Below are positions 1-8,086 of a DNA stretch of 29,353 nucleotides, one piece after another. The stretch spans positions 1 to 29,353 of the forward strand of contig JAJZZW010000008.1 of the NCBI GenBank assembly GCA_021797385.1, read 5' to 3'. A program made the translations under genes and the position numbers. Within the stretch, counting starts at the first letter, position 1. Each line of letters starts with the position of its first letter. The notes under the pieces are model-generated. The model had not been told where the DNA came from and searched no databases. It saw only the letters and a program-made list of their open reading frames with translations. The stretch comes from Thermoplasmata archaeon (lineage in GTDB: Archaea; Thermoplasmatota; Thermoplasmata; Thermoplasmatales; Thermoplasmataceae).

Positions 1-81
1 TCTGATAGTGACCCGATTATTATAGAGGTAACGTCATCACCAGCGGTGTCTGTGTCTATGATGCAATTTTTCAATAATTAA
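1..81 (+). CDS. 3' end of an unidentified protein gene (partial)
   Basis: The window opens inside a reading frame that stays open for 26 codons and ends at TAA 79-81. The visible tail includes IIIEVTSSPAVSVSMMQFFNN. It is too short to assign to a family. It is called coding because the codons are ordinary, its base composition is clearly richer in G and C than the AT-rich spacer that begins right after the stop, and the frame reaches the window edge. It could also be a chance open stretch, since 26 codons is weak evidence. Confidence 0.45.
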   Translation, partial: SDSDPIIIEVTSSPAVSVSMMQFFNN

Positions 82-344
82 AGATATTATATAAATATAT
101 GAAGTTTTTTACTTTTTAATGATTATAATGCTACTTTACAGGATATTATCTATATTTATAATTGGTTGTGCAACGGAATATACTTTGCAATGTTATAAAA
201 TACTTAGATTTAATTTATTATTTTACTTTATGAAATATATAGCATTTAATACTTCATTACGTATAATACCAGAGTAACCATGTTGTATTTTGTGGCAGCG
301 AATCTACCTCTGAAAGAATTATATTATTATTCTTGATAATTATA

Positions 345-611
345 TTAACAATGGTCTATCGTAGTTATGGTATAATTGACATTTAAACTTCCCGAATATA
401 ACTTAATAAGCTTTATCCTATTAGTGAACTCTTCAGAAATTGTCTTTCTATTATATTTTTGAGTTATTGTAAACTTGCATCCATAAGAATTCTTCCTGTT
501 GATTTATATGATATTCTATATTTTGTCAAACCTAGACCAATTTTTACAATAAGTGCACTGAAACACTTAATTGCTCTATATTCCCTTACTATATGAGCGA
601 ACCATTGCATA
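345..611 (-). pseudogene. Possible decayed gene remnant, family unknown
   Basis: On the minus strand an ATG at 611 opens a 46-codon frame (begins MQWFAHIVREYRAIK) that stops at 464-466. A +1 shift near that stop picks up a further coherent frame (TITQKYNRKTISEEFTNRI) that ends with the TAA at 345-347. The joined product would be about 85 residues, basic and helix-like, as in transposase or DNA-binding fragments, but I do not recognise a family. The evidence is only the length of two adjoining frames in AT-rich DNA, so this may be chance. Confidence 0.22.
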
Positions 612-861
612 ATCTAGAATATTTGGGCTACTTATATATCACAATAGTATTTCAAATTAATAAATCAGATAATTATCAAATAATTTAGAAAAGTTTGTGA
701 ACTAAAAATGCAATAATTGGAAAATATCTATTGAGTCCTGGTATTTTAATTTTTAAGCATGAAATTCTCTTTCACAAGAGAGAATAACAGTATGAATCAT
801 CATATATGAAATCCAACAAATTACGAAAATAATGTGTTTTTATCGTATAAATGCCGGGAAT

Positions 862-873
862 ATTTAAATATAA
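862..873 (+). promoter_or_regulatory. TATA box for the BtpA-like gene (leaderless)
   Basis: The sequence ATTTAAATATAAA lies about 18-29 bases before the ATG at 891. That is where an archaeal TATA box would sit if transcription starts at or very near the start codon. No Shine-Dalgarno sequence is visible between it and the ATG, so a leaderless transcript is inferred. Confidence 0.55.
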
Positions 874-890
874 ATTGCCAATAAACTTTT

Positions 891-1664
891 ATGCCTAACA
901 AATTACTTTACGGAATGGTTCATTTACCGGCTCTTCCAGGATCGCCAGAATCAAAAGATAGTTTACCGGAAATCATCAACTATGCAATAAAGGAGGTTAA
1001 GGGATTCAAAGAAGCAGGGATGACCGGTGTGATATTGGAGAATATCAATGATTATCCATTTTACAAAGAAATTATGCCTTCCATAACTGTAGCAGCAATG
1101 TCTGCTATTGCTGAAGAAATTAAAAAAATCAGTGGAATCGAAATCGGAGTTAATATGCTGAGAAATGGATGTACAGAAGCTTTAAGCATAGCAACATTAT
1201 TTAATTTTAATTTTATCAGATGCAATGTATTATCCGGCGCTTATGTGACTGATCAGGGCATAATCGAAGGAAAAGGGGCTGATGTATTGAGATATAAGAA
1301 GTACCTTAAATCAAATGTTAAAATTTATGCCGATGTACATGTAAAGCATTCATATCCTTTATACAATGTTCCAATAGACATAGCAGCCGAAGATTTAAGT
1401 GAAAGAGGCGGAGCTGATGCAATAATAGTATCAGGATCCAGAAGTCCAGTACCTCCTGATGTTGATCGTGTCAAGGCTGTAAAAAATGTAGTGGATAAAC
1501 CAGTCTTAATTGGAAGCGGCATTACATTATCTAATGTTTATGACTACATCGATATTTCTGATGGCATGATAATAGGTGAGAGTGACTTTAAAGAGAACAA
1601 TATTTCTTGCGGCCCCAGCGATTTTAATTCGTACAAGAAGTTGGTAGATGAATTAAAAAAATAA
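891..1664 (+). CDS. BtpA/SgcQ-family TIM-barrel protein
   Basis: This 257-residue protein matches the BtpA/SgcQ family by its opening GMVHLPALPGSP (residues 8-19), the segment near residue 45 (GVILENINDYPF), YADVHVKHS in the middle, and the C-terminal phosphate-binding-type segments ADAIIVSGSRSP and KPVLIGSGIT. The fold is a predicted beta/alpha barrel in the cytoplasm. BtpA was named for a role in photosystem I in cyanobacteria, which cannot apply to a non-phototroph. SgcQ-like members in other microbes sit among sugar and nucleoside genes, and the reaction is not established. Here it lies 7 nt before a nucleoside hydrolase in what looks like a two-gene operon, so a step on the released ribose or on a nucleoside is plausible but inferred. 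The ATG is supported by a TATA box at the right distance. Confidence 0.85.
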   Translation: MPNKLLYGMVHLPALPGSPESKDSLPEIINYAIKEVKGFKEAGMTGVILENINDYPFYKEIMPSITVAAMSAIAEEIKKISGIEIGVNMLRNGCTEALSIATLFNFNFIRCNVLSGAYVTDQGIIEGKGADVLRYKKYLKSNVKIYADVHVKHSYPLYNVPIDIAAEDLSERGGADAIIVSGSRSPVPPDVDRVKAVKNVVDKPVLIGSGITLSNVYDYIDISDGMIIGESDFKENNISCGPSDFNSYKKLVDELKK

Positions 1665-1671
1665 GATTTAG

Positions 1672-2601
1672 ATGAAAAAAAGCATAATAATAGATTGTGA
1701 CCCAGGACATGATGATGCTATTGAATTGCTGCTGGCACTGGCTGATCCAGACGTTAATTTACTTGGGGTATGTACTGTAGCAGGAAATCAAACAATTGAA
1801 AAAACGACCTTAAATGCTCTCAAAGTATTAGAGTTAGCAGGTAGGAATGACATAAATGTTTATAGGGGAGCTAGAAAACCAATAATAGGCGATCTAAATA
1901 CAGCATCAAATATTCATGGGCGTAGTGGACTTGATGGTGCATTGCTTAATGTTCCGGCACGCACTCCAGAAAAAATGGGAGCTTTAGATTTTTTGCATAA
2001 TACTTTGGCTAATGCGAAGAAAGTTACTATTGTTTCAACAGGGCCAATAACAAATTTGGCCATTTTACTTCTCGCATATCCAGAAGTTAAAAAAAATATT
2101 GAGCGAGTAATCTGGATGGGCGGATCGTATTCAATGGGAAATATCACTCCTGAAGCAGAATTCAATGCATATAACGATCCTGAAGCACTTAAAGTTGTAT
2201 TAAAGCAAAATTTGAACTTTACCATGGTTACGCTGGATGTAACTCATAAAGTATTATTTTCTATAAGTGATATTGAACGAATCAAAAATATGCATAATAA
2301 GATTTCAGATCCTATTTCTGAATTATTATTATATTTTTATAAAATGTATGAACAAAATTTTGCACTAGGCGGAGTGCCAATTCACGATGCATGTGCTCTT
2401 GCGGAGGCAATACATCCGGGAATTATAACCACAGGCAAATTTTATGTAGATATAGATACCTCAGACACGTTAAGCAGGGGAAGGACAATTGTAGATTTGT
2501 ATAATGTAATACACAAACAAAAAAATGCTCTGGTATCATTAAATATAGATGTTACAAGTTTTAAGGAATACTTATTTAATATTCTTAATAGTTATGATTG
2601 A
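1672..2601 (+). CDS. Inosine/uridine-preferring nucleoside hydrolase
   Basis: This 309-residue protein belongs to the calcium-dependent nucleoside hydrolase family, which splits the N-glycosidic bond of nucleosides into base and ribose. The N-terminal metal motif CDPGHDDA (residues 9-16) supplies the aspartates that hold calcium and activate water. GPITNLA, WMGGSYSMGN and the later IHDACALAEAIHP (histidine and aspartate of the active site) are also present, and length is normal for the family. The usual spelling DTDPGxDD is varied to DCDPGHDD with the key aspartates kept. The substrate cannot be read off. The neighbouring pyrimidine genes make uridine/cytidine attractive, since hydrolysis would feed uracil and cytosine into the pathway downstream. 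The start ATG is 7 nt after the BtpA-like stop with no clear ribosome site, suggesting translational coupling. Confidence 0.9.
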   Translation: MKKSIIIDCDPGHDDAIELLLALADPDVNLLGVCTVAGNQTIEKTTLNALKVLELAGRNDINVYRGARKPIIGDLNTASNIHGRSGLDGALLNVPARTPEKMGALDFLHNTLANAKKVTIVSTGPITNLAILLLAYPEVKKNIERVIWMGGSYSMGNITPEAEFNAYNDPEALKVVLKQNLNFTMVTLDVTHKVLFSISDIERIKNMHNKISDPISELLLYFYKMYEQNFALGGVPIHDACALAEAIHPGIITTGKFYVDIDTSDTLSRGRTIVDLYNVIHKQKNALVSLNIDVTSFKEYLFNILNSYD

Positions 2602-2804
2602 GTGGAGATTATTCCTAATACAGGAAAAAATAAGTTCGGCTCTCTCATGAATAATATATTAAATTTTTAACTTATGAAATATCATAATTAATTAGCATTT
2701 TCTTCTATAAATAATATTTTGTAATATTCAATGATAGTGTTTATGCACATAGTAATAATTAAAAATTATAAATTGTATTAACTAAAAAGTAAACTAATTA
2801 TTAA

Positions 2805-4217
2805 TCAGTCATTTTCTGGGACTTCATTTTTTGCTGAAAGCGCAACCTTGTTTTTCGTTATATAATACAACCCTACGTAGATTAATGCTGCAATCAAAGA
2901 ACCGAATACCTGTTGCGGGAAGTAAGCGAACATTGGATCTAACATGCCCAGACCAAAAAAGTTTATCAGTATTCCTATGACTGTTGCAAATACAGCATTA
3001 AAATTAAAGTTGCCTGAAAATGTTTTCGGAATGTTATAAAAATCATTCAATTTGGCATTTTTTCTGAGATTTAGATACCAGTCAGCGATGAGTATAAATG
3101 TGTACGGAAATAATAGGTCAGCAACTAAATTCAGGAAAGTCTCAATATGACTTAATATTCCTGCTATTGCTAATATTATACCAAACACGCCCAATACTAT
3201 TGTTGAAATTGGCTGAGCCCATTTCTCTTTCTGCTTACTTTTGAATCCCGATTGAACACCTGCCAGAAGATCTACAGTAGAAGGATATAAATTCATAGCA
3301 TTAGTATGTATTACAGCTAATGATGCACCGAATGCAGCAACACCTAATAATAATATTAATGCGGTGCTTTTTACCGGGAACGAGATTGCCGCAATATTCC
3401 AATTACCGGCATAAATGTTGGATGCGTATCCTATTACTCCCATCAAAAATACAGGGACAGTGATTCCGATTGGAGCAGCTATAAAGTAGGCAATCTTAGT
3501 CCATTTTTTCTCTTTTTTGGACTCAGGCTTAGCAAATCTTGTGGCAGTAGATATTTTATATGTCCAGGAGAGTAATGAAAATGCAAGGATAGTATTTATA
3601 TCGACACCCCAATTGATGGGAATAGTTTGAGTTGTTAATACTGCAAAGTTTACCTTGAACAGTGTTATCAAATAATATGTAAGTATTGCGTAAACTACTA
3701 TAAGAAGCACAGACGTATATCTATAAAAATATTCAAGCCATTTTAACCCGAACATAACCAGTATAATTTGGAGTATGCCGATGACTATAAACCATATGAT
3801 GGGACTGGAATGTGTGAGTAAAGCCAGGATTTCGCCACCGGTCGCATCATTAACCCCGAACCAGCCCAGGTTTACAAAAGTATACAGCAAAGATAACCCA
3901 TTTGAGGTAAAGTATCCATACGTTTTTCTTGATACAACCAGAGCAGAAATTGGCATCTGCCTTCCCATGTTAGAAAAAAGCCCGGCTGGCACAATTCCGA
4001 TAATTAGGGCAATACTAATAACTGCTAGCATATTCCATAAACCGGTACCTGCTAGTAACAATCCAACCAAAGGCGTCGTTGCGGAAGCACTTGCCATTGC
4101 CCAGAAATTAAAAATTTTACCAGGGCGATGGGTTCTGCTTTCTTTTGGAATCGGATTTACCCCGATAACCTCCAAATGTTTATCGGTAACCTGCGAGTCA
4201 AATATGTCCTCATTCAT
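2805..4217 (-). CDS. NCS1-family nucleobase permease (CodB/purine-cytosine type)
   Basis: This 470-residue integral membrane protein has about 12 hydrophobic segments and the layout of the nucleobase:cation symporter-1 family: a short cytoplasmic start (IPKESRTHRPGKIFNFWAM, residues 23-41), a first helix with TTPLVGLLLAGTG, then VNLGWFGVNDATGG in the third helix region. It resembles the shorter CodB-like branch (about 420-480 residues) rather than the roughly 540-residue branch of the two permeases further along. Its likely role is import of cytosine, uracil or a purine across the cell membrane, and the exact substrate is inferred from the pyrimidine genes nearby. It is convergent with the nucleoside hydrolase (203-nt gap) and downstream of the Lrp-like gene on the same strand, with a 386-nt gap that should hold its own promoter. 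A weak AAGTGA precedes the ATG. Confidence 0.87.
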   Translation of the reverse strand: MNEDIFDSQVTDKHLEVIGVNPIPKESRTHRPGKIFNFWAMASASATTPLVGLLLAGTGLWNMLAVISIALIIGIVPAGLFSNMGRQMPISALVVSRKTYGYFTSNGLSLLYTFVNLGWFGVNDATGGEILALLTHSSPIIWFIVIGILQIILVMFGLKWLEYFYRYTSVLLIVVYAILTYYLITLFKVNFAVLTTQTIPINWGVDINTILAFSLLSWTYKISTATRFAKPESKKEKKWTKIAYFIAAPIGITVPVFLMGVIGYASNIYAGNWNIAAISFPVKSTALILLLGVAAFGASLAVIHTNAMNLYPSTVDLLAGVQSGFKSKQKEKWAQPISTIVLGVFGIILAIAGILSHIETFLNLVADLLFPYTFILIADWYLNLRKNAKLNDFYNIPKTFSGNFNFNAVFATVIGILINFFGLGMLDPMFAYFPQQVFGSLIAALIYVGLYYITKNKVALSAKNEVPEND

Positions 4218-4603
4218 ATTAATTCACTTAAAATTGTACATTTTTCTTGTATATTAACTTATCTATATGATAATTGACAAATTTACTATTAATAGAATTA
4301 TAATATCTATATTTTTTTCATTAATATCTTGTTTAGCAAAAGAACGGTAAACCTTTATTAAGATTGAGCTTTACAACTATACAATTCTTAACATCAGTGA
4401 TTATTCTCTAGATGTATCTATATGGAATCACTGGAAATATAACAAAAATTTAAATTAAAGTGCTATATTTCCTATTTATTTAACTTTCATTAACTGTTCC
4501 CATCCAAAGTTTATCTGATAATAGGAATCTAATTGTTCGAAATATAGAAATGGAGAAACAATGCAAATTTTATAATTCATGTATTTTCTGTATACCTGAT
4601 TTT
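4218..4603. other. Intergenic region upstream of the NCS1 permease
   Basis: No gene is seen in these 386 bases between the permease start and the 3' end of the Lrp-like gene. The one structured element is a perfect 8-bp inverted repeat at 4395-4402 and 4426-4433 (listed separately). The rest is AT-rich and should contain the permease promoter, but I could not single out one TATA box with confidence. Confidence 0.5.
4395..4433. repeat. 8-bp inverted repeat, possible regulator site
   Basis: CAGTGATT at 4395-4402 and AATCACTG at 4426-4433 are perfect inverted copies separated by 23 bases. Their centres are 31 bp apart, about three helical turns, which would put both arms on one face of the DNA. 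The repeat lies about 180-215 bases upstream of the NCS1 permease and 170 bases past the stop of the Lrp-like gene. It could be an operator or simply an RNA hairpin in the permease leader or the regulator trailer. Confidence 0.3.
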
Positions 4604-5059
4604 TCAATCTAGCCGGTAAAACAGGGTTAAATCTTCTATCATACTGCTCAAAACAGTAATTGTATTGCTCCTCTCTACTCTTTCTATTGCGGAAATACTA
4701 TTAATTATTCTTTCTAAATCTTTTCTTCCCCTGGACTTTATTACAGCCATGAAATCATAGTCACCGAGGATATAATAAAGAGAACATATTCCTTCTATTT
4801 TGGAAATCTGTTTCCCAATTTCCTCTGCATAACCAGGCCCATATCTTGCTTTTATCATAGAAATCGCAGTTGAAGTCTCCGGTAACATATCTTCATTTAA
4901 CTCTGGAATAAATCCCTTGATTATATGGTCTTCCTCCATCTTTTTAATCCTTTTTTGTACGGATGACTTTGAGATACTTACTGTATCTGCAATTGTTTGA
5001 AGATTGTTAGTTTTCAGGTTCAACATACTCCTTAAAATATCGAAGTCTTTCTTATCCAT
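4604..5059 (-). CDS. Lrp/AsnC-family transcriptional regulator
   Basis: This 151-residue protein has the Lrp/AsnC architecture: an N-terminal winged helix-turn-helix (about residues 3-50, with LQTIADTVSISKSSVQKRIKKM as the recognition unit) and a C-terminal RAM-type ligand-binding domain (about 67-140) with the hallmark GDYDFM. Lrp proteins form dimers and octamers and usually sense amino acids. The gene is transcribed away from the aminotransferase gene across a 185-nt gap, so it is the natural candidate to control the pyrimidine/beta-alanine genes. Beta-alanine or a pathway intermediate as ligand is inference. A TATA-like TTAATATAT lies 22-30 nt before the ATG, pointing to a leaderless transcript. 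Confidence 0.92.
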   Translation of the reverse strand: MDKKDFDILRSMLNLKTNNLQTIADTVSISKSSVQKRIKKMEEDHIIKGFIPELNEDMLPETSTAISMIKARYGPGYAEEIGKQISKIEGICSLYYILGDYDFMAVIKSRGRKDLERIINSISAIERVERSNTITVLSSMIEDLTLFYRLD

Positions 5060-5080
5060 AATACATTATAACAAATATGA

Positions 5081-5089
5081 ATATATTAA
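5081..5089 (-). promoter_or_regulatory. TATA box for the Lrp/AsnC gene
   Basis: On the minus strand TTAATATAT occupies positions -30 to -22 relative to the ATG ending at 5059. This is the spacing expected for an archaeal promoter whose transcript begins at the start codon. No ribosome-binding motif lies between them. Confidence 0.5.
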
Positions 5090-5140
5090 TTATCTATGTG
5101 TGTTAATGAAATATAACTGTTGAAACATAATATCTTATTA

Positions 5141-5200
5141 TTATATATCTCCGATATTATATATCATTATTATAGATATTTTCGATATTTAATTTATATC
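5141..5200. promoter_or_regulatory. Candidate Lrp-type operator: CGATATT direct repeats 31 bp apart
   Basis: In the divergent gap between the Lrp-like gene and the aminotransferase, CGATATT occurs at 5152-5158 and again at 5183-5189, each preceded by a similar TATAKATMT-type stretch and followed by AT-rich DNA ending in TATATC. The 31-bp period equals three helical turns, typical of cooperative binding by Lrp-family multimers. The repeats are just upstream of the aminotransferase TATA box. The region is very AT-rich, so some similarity is expected by chance, but the CG-containing core is not. Confidence 0.4.
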
Positions 5201-5213
5201 CATATCATAATTC

Positions 5214-5224
5214 TTATATATATG
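5214..5224 (+). promoter_or_regulatory. TATA box for block A (aminotransferase and downstream genes)
   Basis: TTATATATATG lies about 21-31 nt before the ATG at 5245, the position expected if transcription starts at that codon. It argues for 5245 (or 5248) as the true start and against the in-frame TTG at 5239. Confidence 0.5.
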
Positions 5225-5244
5225 ATATAGTTATAATATTGATA

Positions 5245-6591
5245 ATGATGAAATCCGGTATGGAAAATGTCAACAGCACAACAGAAAACACATTCGTAAC
5301 ATGGAGCAGGCAAAGGGACTGGAACCCATTGAAAATAGTATCGGCTGAAGGATGCTATTTCCAGGATTCCAATGGAAAAAATTATCTGGACATGTCTTCC
5401 CAGTTAATGTGTTCCAATCTTGGTCACGGAAACAAAAAAGTTATTGAAGCAATTAAAAAACAGGCAGACAAACTGGCGTATATTGCCCCATCATTTGATA
5501 CAGATATACGTGAAGAAGTGTCACAGAAACTGAAATCAGTTCTTCCTGATAACTTGACAAAATATTTCTACGGAACTTCTGGGACTGAGGCAAACGAGGC
5601 GGCAATCAAAATAGCCAGAATGTATAATTCCGATAAGAAAAAGAATAAAATAATATCTTTTTACAACTCTTACCATGGCTCTACACTGGGAAGCCTTCAG
5701 CTCACGGGTGATTTCAGAAGAAAGCTTGTCGACAGTTATGAAAATGCTCCCGGATTTCTGAGAGTTGCACCACAGTTTTGCTACCATTGCCCTTTTGGGC
5801 TCAAATACCCTGAATGTAATCTTGCATGTGCCGATAATTTAGAATATACAATAAAGCAGGAAGGGAACGTTGCGGCTGTAATATTTGAACCTGTAACTGG
5901 AACTAATGGTGTAGTTGTACCTCCTGAGGGATTTGTCAAAAGAATCAGAGAAATTACAGAAGAAAATGATGTTCTCTTAATTGCTGATGAAGTTATGACA
6001 GGATTCTGCCGTACTGGAGAATGGTTTGCTGTTGATCACTGGAAGGTAAAGCCTGATATTCTTACTGCAGCAAAAGGGATAACCGCAGCTTATGTGCCCC
6101 TATCCCTGACAGCTGTGGACAAGAAGATATCTGATTACTTTGATGACAACATTTTTGCCCATGGGCATACTTATGAAGCTCATCCATTAATGCTGTCTGC
6201 TGCTTCTGCTGCTATAGACGAGTATAAGGACTATGTGCTGGAAAATGTGAGGAAACAGGCACCTTATTTTGCCAAAAGATTACAGGAATTAAAGGACAAG
6301 CATCCCTCTGTAGGTGATGTTAGAAGTATCGGGCTTTTCGGTGGAGTAGAACTTAACAAGGACCGTGAAAAGAGGATACCATTCAACACCGCAGACGACA
6401 AAATCGCTGGAAGTCCACTGATGGTTTCCAGAATTGCGAAGTATGCTATGGACCATGGTGTGTACATAAGCACATGGATTTCGCATTTTATTATCGCTCC
6501 ACCACTGATTGTAAATAGAGAAGAAATGGAGCAGGGCTTCAATATTATAGACCAGGCCCTGGAAATATCTGATAAGGAGGTTATGAAATGA
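5245..6591 (+). CDS. Class III PLP aminotransferase, probable beta-alanine transaminase
   Basis: This protein of about 448 residues has the class III (omega) aminotransferase fold: YGTSGTEANEAAIKIAR near residue 110 (cofactor phosphate binding), YHGST, the LIADEVMTGFCRTG segment near 247 with the cofactor aspartate, and AAKGITAAYVPLS near 275-288 with the Schiff-base lysine. A short cysteine-rich insert (CYHCPFGLKYPECNLAC, about 179-195) is seen in some members. The family moves an amino group from an omega-amino acid to pyruvate or 2-oxoglutarate. Next to a malonate-semialdehyde-type dehydrogenase and a beta-ureidopropionase, the most economical substrate is beta-alanine, giving malonate semialdehyde. 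Taurine, GABA or propanediamine-type substrates cannot be excluded. It is the first gene of block A and overlaps the next gene by 4 nt. An in-frame TTG lies at 5239, but the TATA spacing favours ATG 5245. Confidence 0.87.
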   Translation: MMKSGMENVNSTTENTFVTWSRQRDWNPLKIVSAEGCYFQDSNGKNYLDMSSQLMCSNLGHGNKKVIEAIKKQADKLAYIAPSFDTDIREEVSQKLKSVLPDNLTKYFYGTSGTEANEAAIKIARMYNSDKKKNKIISFYNSYHGSTLGSLQLTGDFRRKLVDSYENAPGFLRVAPQFCYHCPFGLKYPECNLACADNLEYTIKQEGNVAAVIFEPVTGTNGVVVPPEGFVKRIREITEENDVLLIADEVMTGFCRTGEWFAVDHWKVKPDILTAAKGITAAYVPLSLTAVDKKISDYFDDNIFAHGHTYEAHPLMLSAASAAIDEYKDYVLENVRKQAPYFAKRLQELKDKHPSVGDVRSIGLFGGVELNKDREKRIPFNTADDKIAGSPLMVSRIAKYAMDHGVYISTWISHFIIAPPLIVNREEMEQGFNIIDQALEISDKEVMK

Positions 6592-8054
6592 AAACAGAAA
6601 AGATGGAATATGATGTATATAATTACATCAATGGAAAAAAAGAGACAAATACTGGAGATAGTGAATTTGATGTATATAACCCGGCATTCGGAAAGAAGAT
6701 AGCCACGGTTTATGATACTGAAAAAGAAAATGTTGATAAAGCGGCTGAGCAGGCATACAGTGCCTTCTTAAAATGGTCGAAAGTACCGATTACAGACAGG
6801 ATCAAATATTTATTTAAACTTGAAAACCTCATGCGGGAAAATGCTGATGAACTGGCCAGAATGGTTACTATAGAGCATGGAAAAACGTTCAAGGAATCAC
6901 AGGGCGAAGTAATGAGAGCCATAGAAAATGTCGAGGCAGCATGTTCTTCAACTTATAATATTATGGGAAGAAATAGCAAAAACATCGCCGGTGGCATTGA
7001 TGAAGAACTTTTCAGGGTACCCATGGGAGTTTTTGCAGCCATTGCACCCTTTAATTTTCCCATAATGGTGGCTTTCTGGTTTATCCCATATGCTGTCGGC
7101 CTGGGAAATACCATAATTGTTAAGCCATCGGAGAAAACTCCCCTTACACTGCAGAAAACCATAGACCTATTCAATCAGGCTGGTTTCCCGCCGGGAGTAA
7201 TCAATATAGTTAATGGCTCTGTCAATACAGTGAACGCAATACTGAATAATAAAAAAATATCAGGCGTTAGTTTTGTCGGTTCTACAGGAGCTGCCAGATA
7301 TATCGTATCCACCGCAGCCAATAATCATAAACGTGCGCAGGCCGGTGCATCTGCAAAAAATTATGAACTGGTAATGCCAGATGCTGATCTGGATAGAGTG
7401 GTGCCTCACCTTATCTCATCTTTTTATGGAAATGCAGGTGAACGTTGCCTTGCAGGGTCAGTATTAGTAACTTTGCCGGAAAATCATAAAAAACTTGTAG
7501 ATAAATTCAAAATTGAAGCGGAAAAGCTTAAATTAGGTTATGGTTTGGACGATAATGTGACACTGGGTCCATTGATACGATCAGAACACCGGGAAAGGGT
7601 TTTGAAGTATATCGATTATGGTCTCGATGAGGGTGCTGGATTAATTCTGGACGGAAGAAAATTCAGTCCCGGTAAATACTCTTCCGGATACTTCCTCGGA
7701 CCGTCTATATTTGATAATGCAAATTCAGATATGAAAATTGTAAGGGAAGAAATATTTGGGCCTGTCGCCAGTGTGGTTGAAGCTAAAAATATTGACGATG
7801 CTATAGAAATCATCAATAAAAGCCAGTATGGAAATGCATCAACAATATTCACAAAGTCCGGAGAATCCGCGGAGAAATACATTGAAGGGGTCCAGGCCGG
7901 AAATATCGGGGTAAATATAGGTGTGGCTGCTCCTATCGCATTTTACCCATTTGCGGGCTACAAGGATTCGTTCTTTGGGGATCTGCATGCTCAGGGAGGA
8001 CCTGATCACGTAATGTTCTATACAGACAGCAAAGTAGTAATAAAAAGATGGTGA
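6588..8054 (+). CDS. mmsA: Methylmalonate-/malonate-semialdehyde dehydrogenase (acylating)
   Basis: This 488-residue aldehyde dehydrogenase carries the features that set the CoA-acylating MMSDH subfamily apart: QAGASAKNYELVMPDAD (about 251-267) where ordinary ALDHs have the ELGG glutamate, the nucleophile in GNAGERCLAGS (C287), the oxyanion asparagine in APFNFP (N156), and the C-terminal NIGVNIGVAAP...SFFGDLH block. MMSDH oxidises malonate or methylmalonate semialdehyde with NAD+ and CoA to acetyl-CoA or propionyl-CoA with loss of CO2. Following the beta-alanine aminotransferase, it would finish uracil breakdown by making acetyl-CoA. Its ATG overlaps the previous stop (ATGA) and has a strong AAGGAGG at 6574-6580, so translation is coupled. 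A role in valine or inositol breakdown is possible for the family, but no such genes are in view. Confidence 0.9.
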   Translation: MKTEKMEYDVYNYINGKKETNTGDSEFDVYNPAFGKKIATVYDTEKENVDKAAEQAYSAFLKWSKVPITDRIKYLFKLENLMRENADELARMVTIEHGKTFKESQGEVMRAIENVEAACSSTYNIMGRNSKNIAGGIDEELFRVPMGVFAAIAPFNFPIMVAFWFIPYAVGLGNTIIVKPSEKTPLTLQKTIDLFNQAGFPPGVINIVNGSVNTVNAILNNKKISGVSFVGSTGAARYIVSTAANNHKRAQAGASAKNYELVMPDADLDRVVPHLISSFYGNAGERCLAGSVLVTLPENHKKLVDKFKIEAEKLKLGYGLDDNVTLGPLIRSEHRERVLKYIDYGLDEGAGLILDGRKFSPGKYSSGYFLGPSIFDNANSDMKIVREEIFGPVASVVEAKNIDDAIEIINKSQYGNASTIFTKSGESAEKYIEGVQAGNIGVNIGVAAPIAFYPFAGYKDSFFGDLHAQGGPDHVMFYTDSKVVIKRW

Positions 8055-8071
8055 GTATGAATATGAATAAA

Positions 8072-8082
8072 AAGGAGGTGAG
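8072..8082 (+). promoter_or_regulatory. Strong ribosome-binding site for the PreA-like gene
   Basis: AAGGAGGTGAG, complementary to the archaeal 16S 3' end over at least eight bases, lies 4 nt before the ATG at 8087. It fixes the start of the dehydrogenase gene and contrasts with the leaderless first genes of the transcription units. Confidence 0.8.
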
Positions 8083-8086
8083 ATAA

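Larger units (their letters stand above)
82..890. other. Long AT-rich intergenic stretch with a decayed frame and a hairpin
   Basis: No intact gene is seen in these 809 bases. A minus-strand frame between 611 and 345 looks decayed and is listed separately. An inverted repeat ATTCTCT/AGAGAAT (764-770 and 779-785, loop 8 nt) lies about 105 bases before the BtpA-like gene. It could be a small hairpin or a protein site, but nothing else supports either. The promoter for the downstream gene is at its right end. Confidence 0.5.

Noticed and set aside
3775..4257. A 160-codon plus-strand frame opposite the NCS1 permease.
   Set aside because: It is antisense of a gene with clear family features, and has no recognisable motif or promoter of its own.
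4604..5059. Possibility that the Lrp-like gene is a truncated fragment.
   Set aside because: Length (151 residues), HTH and RAM domain are all complete for the family, and it has a properly spaced TATA box.
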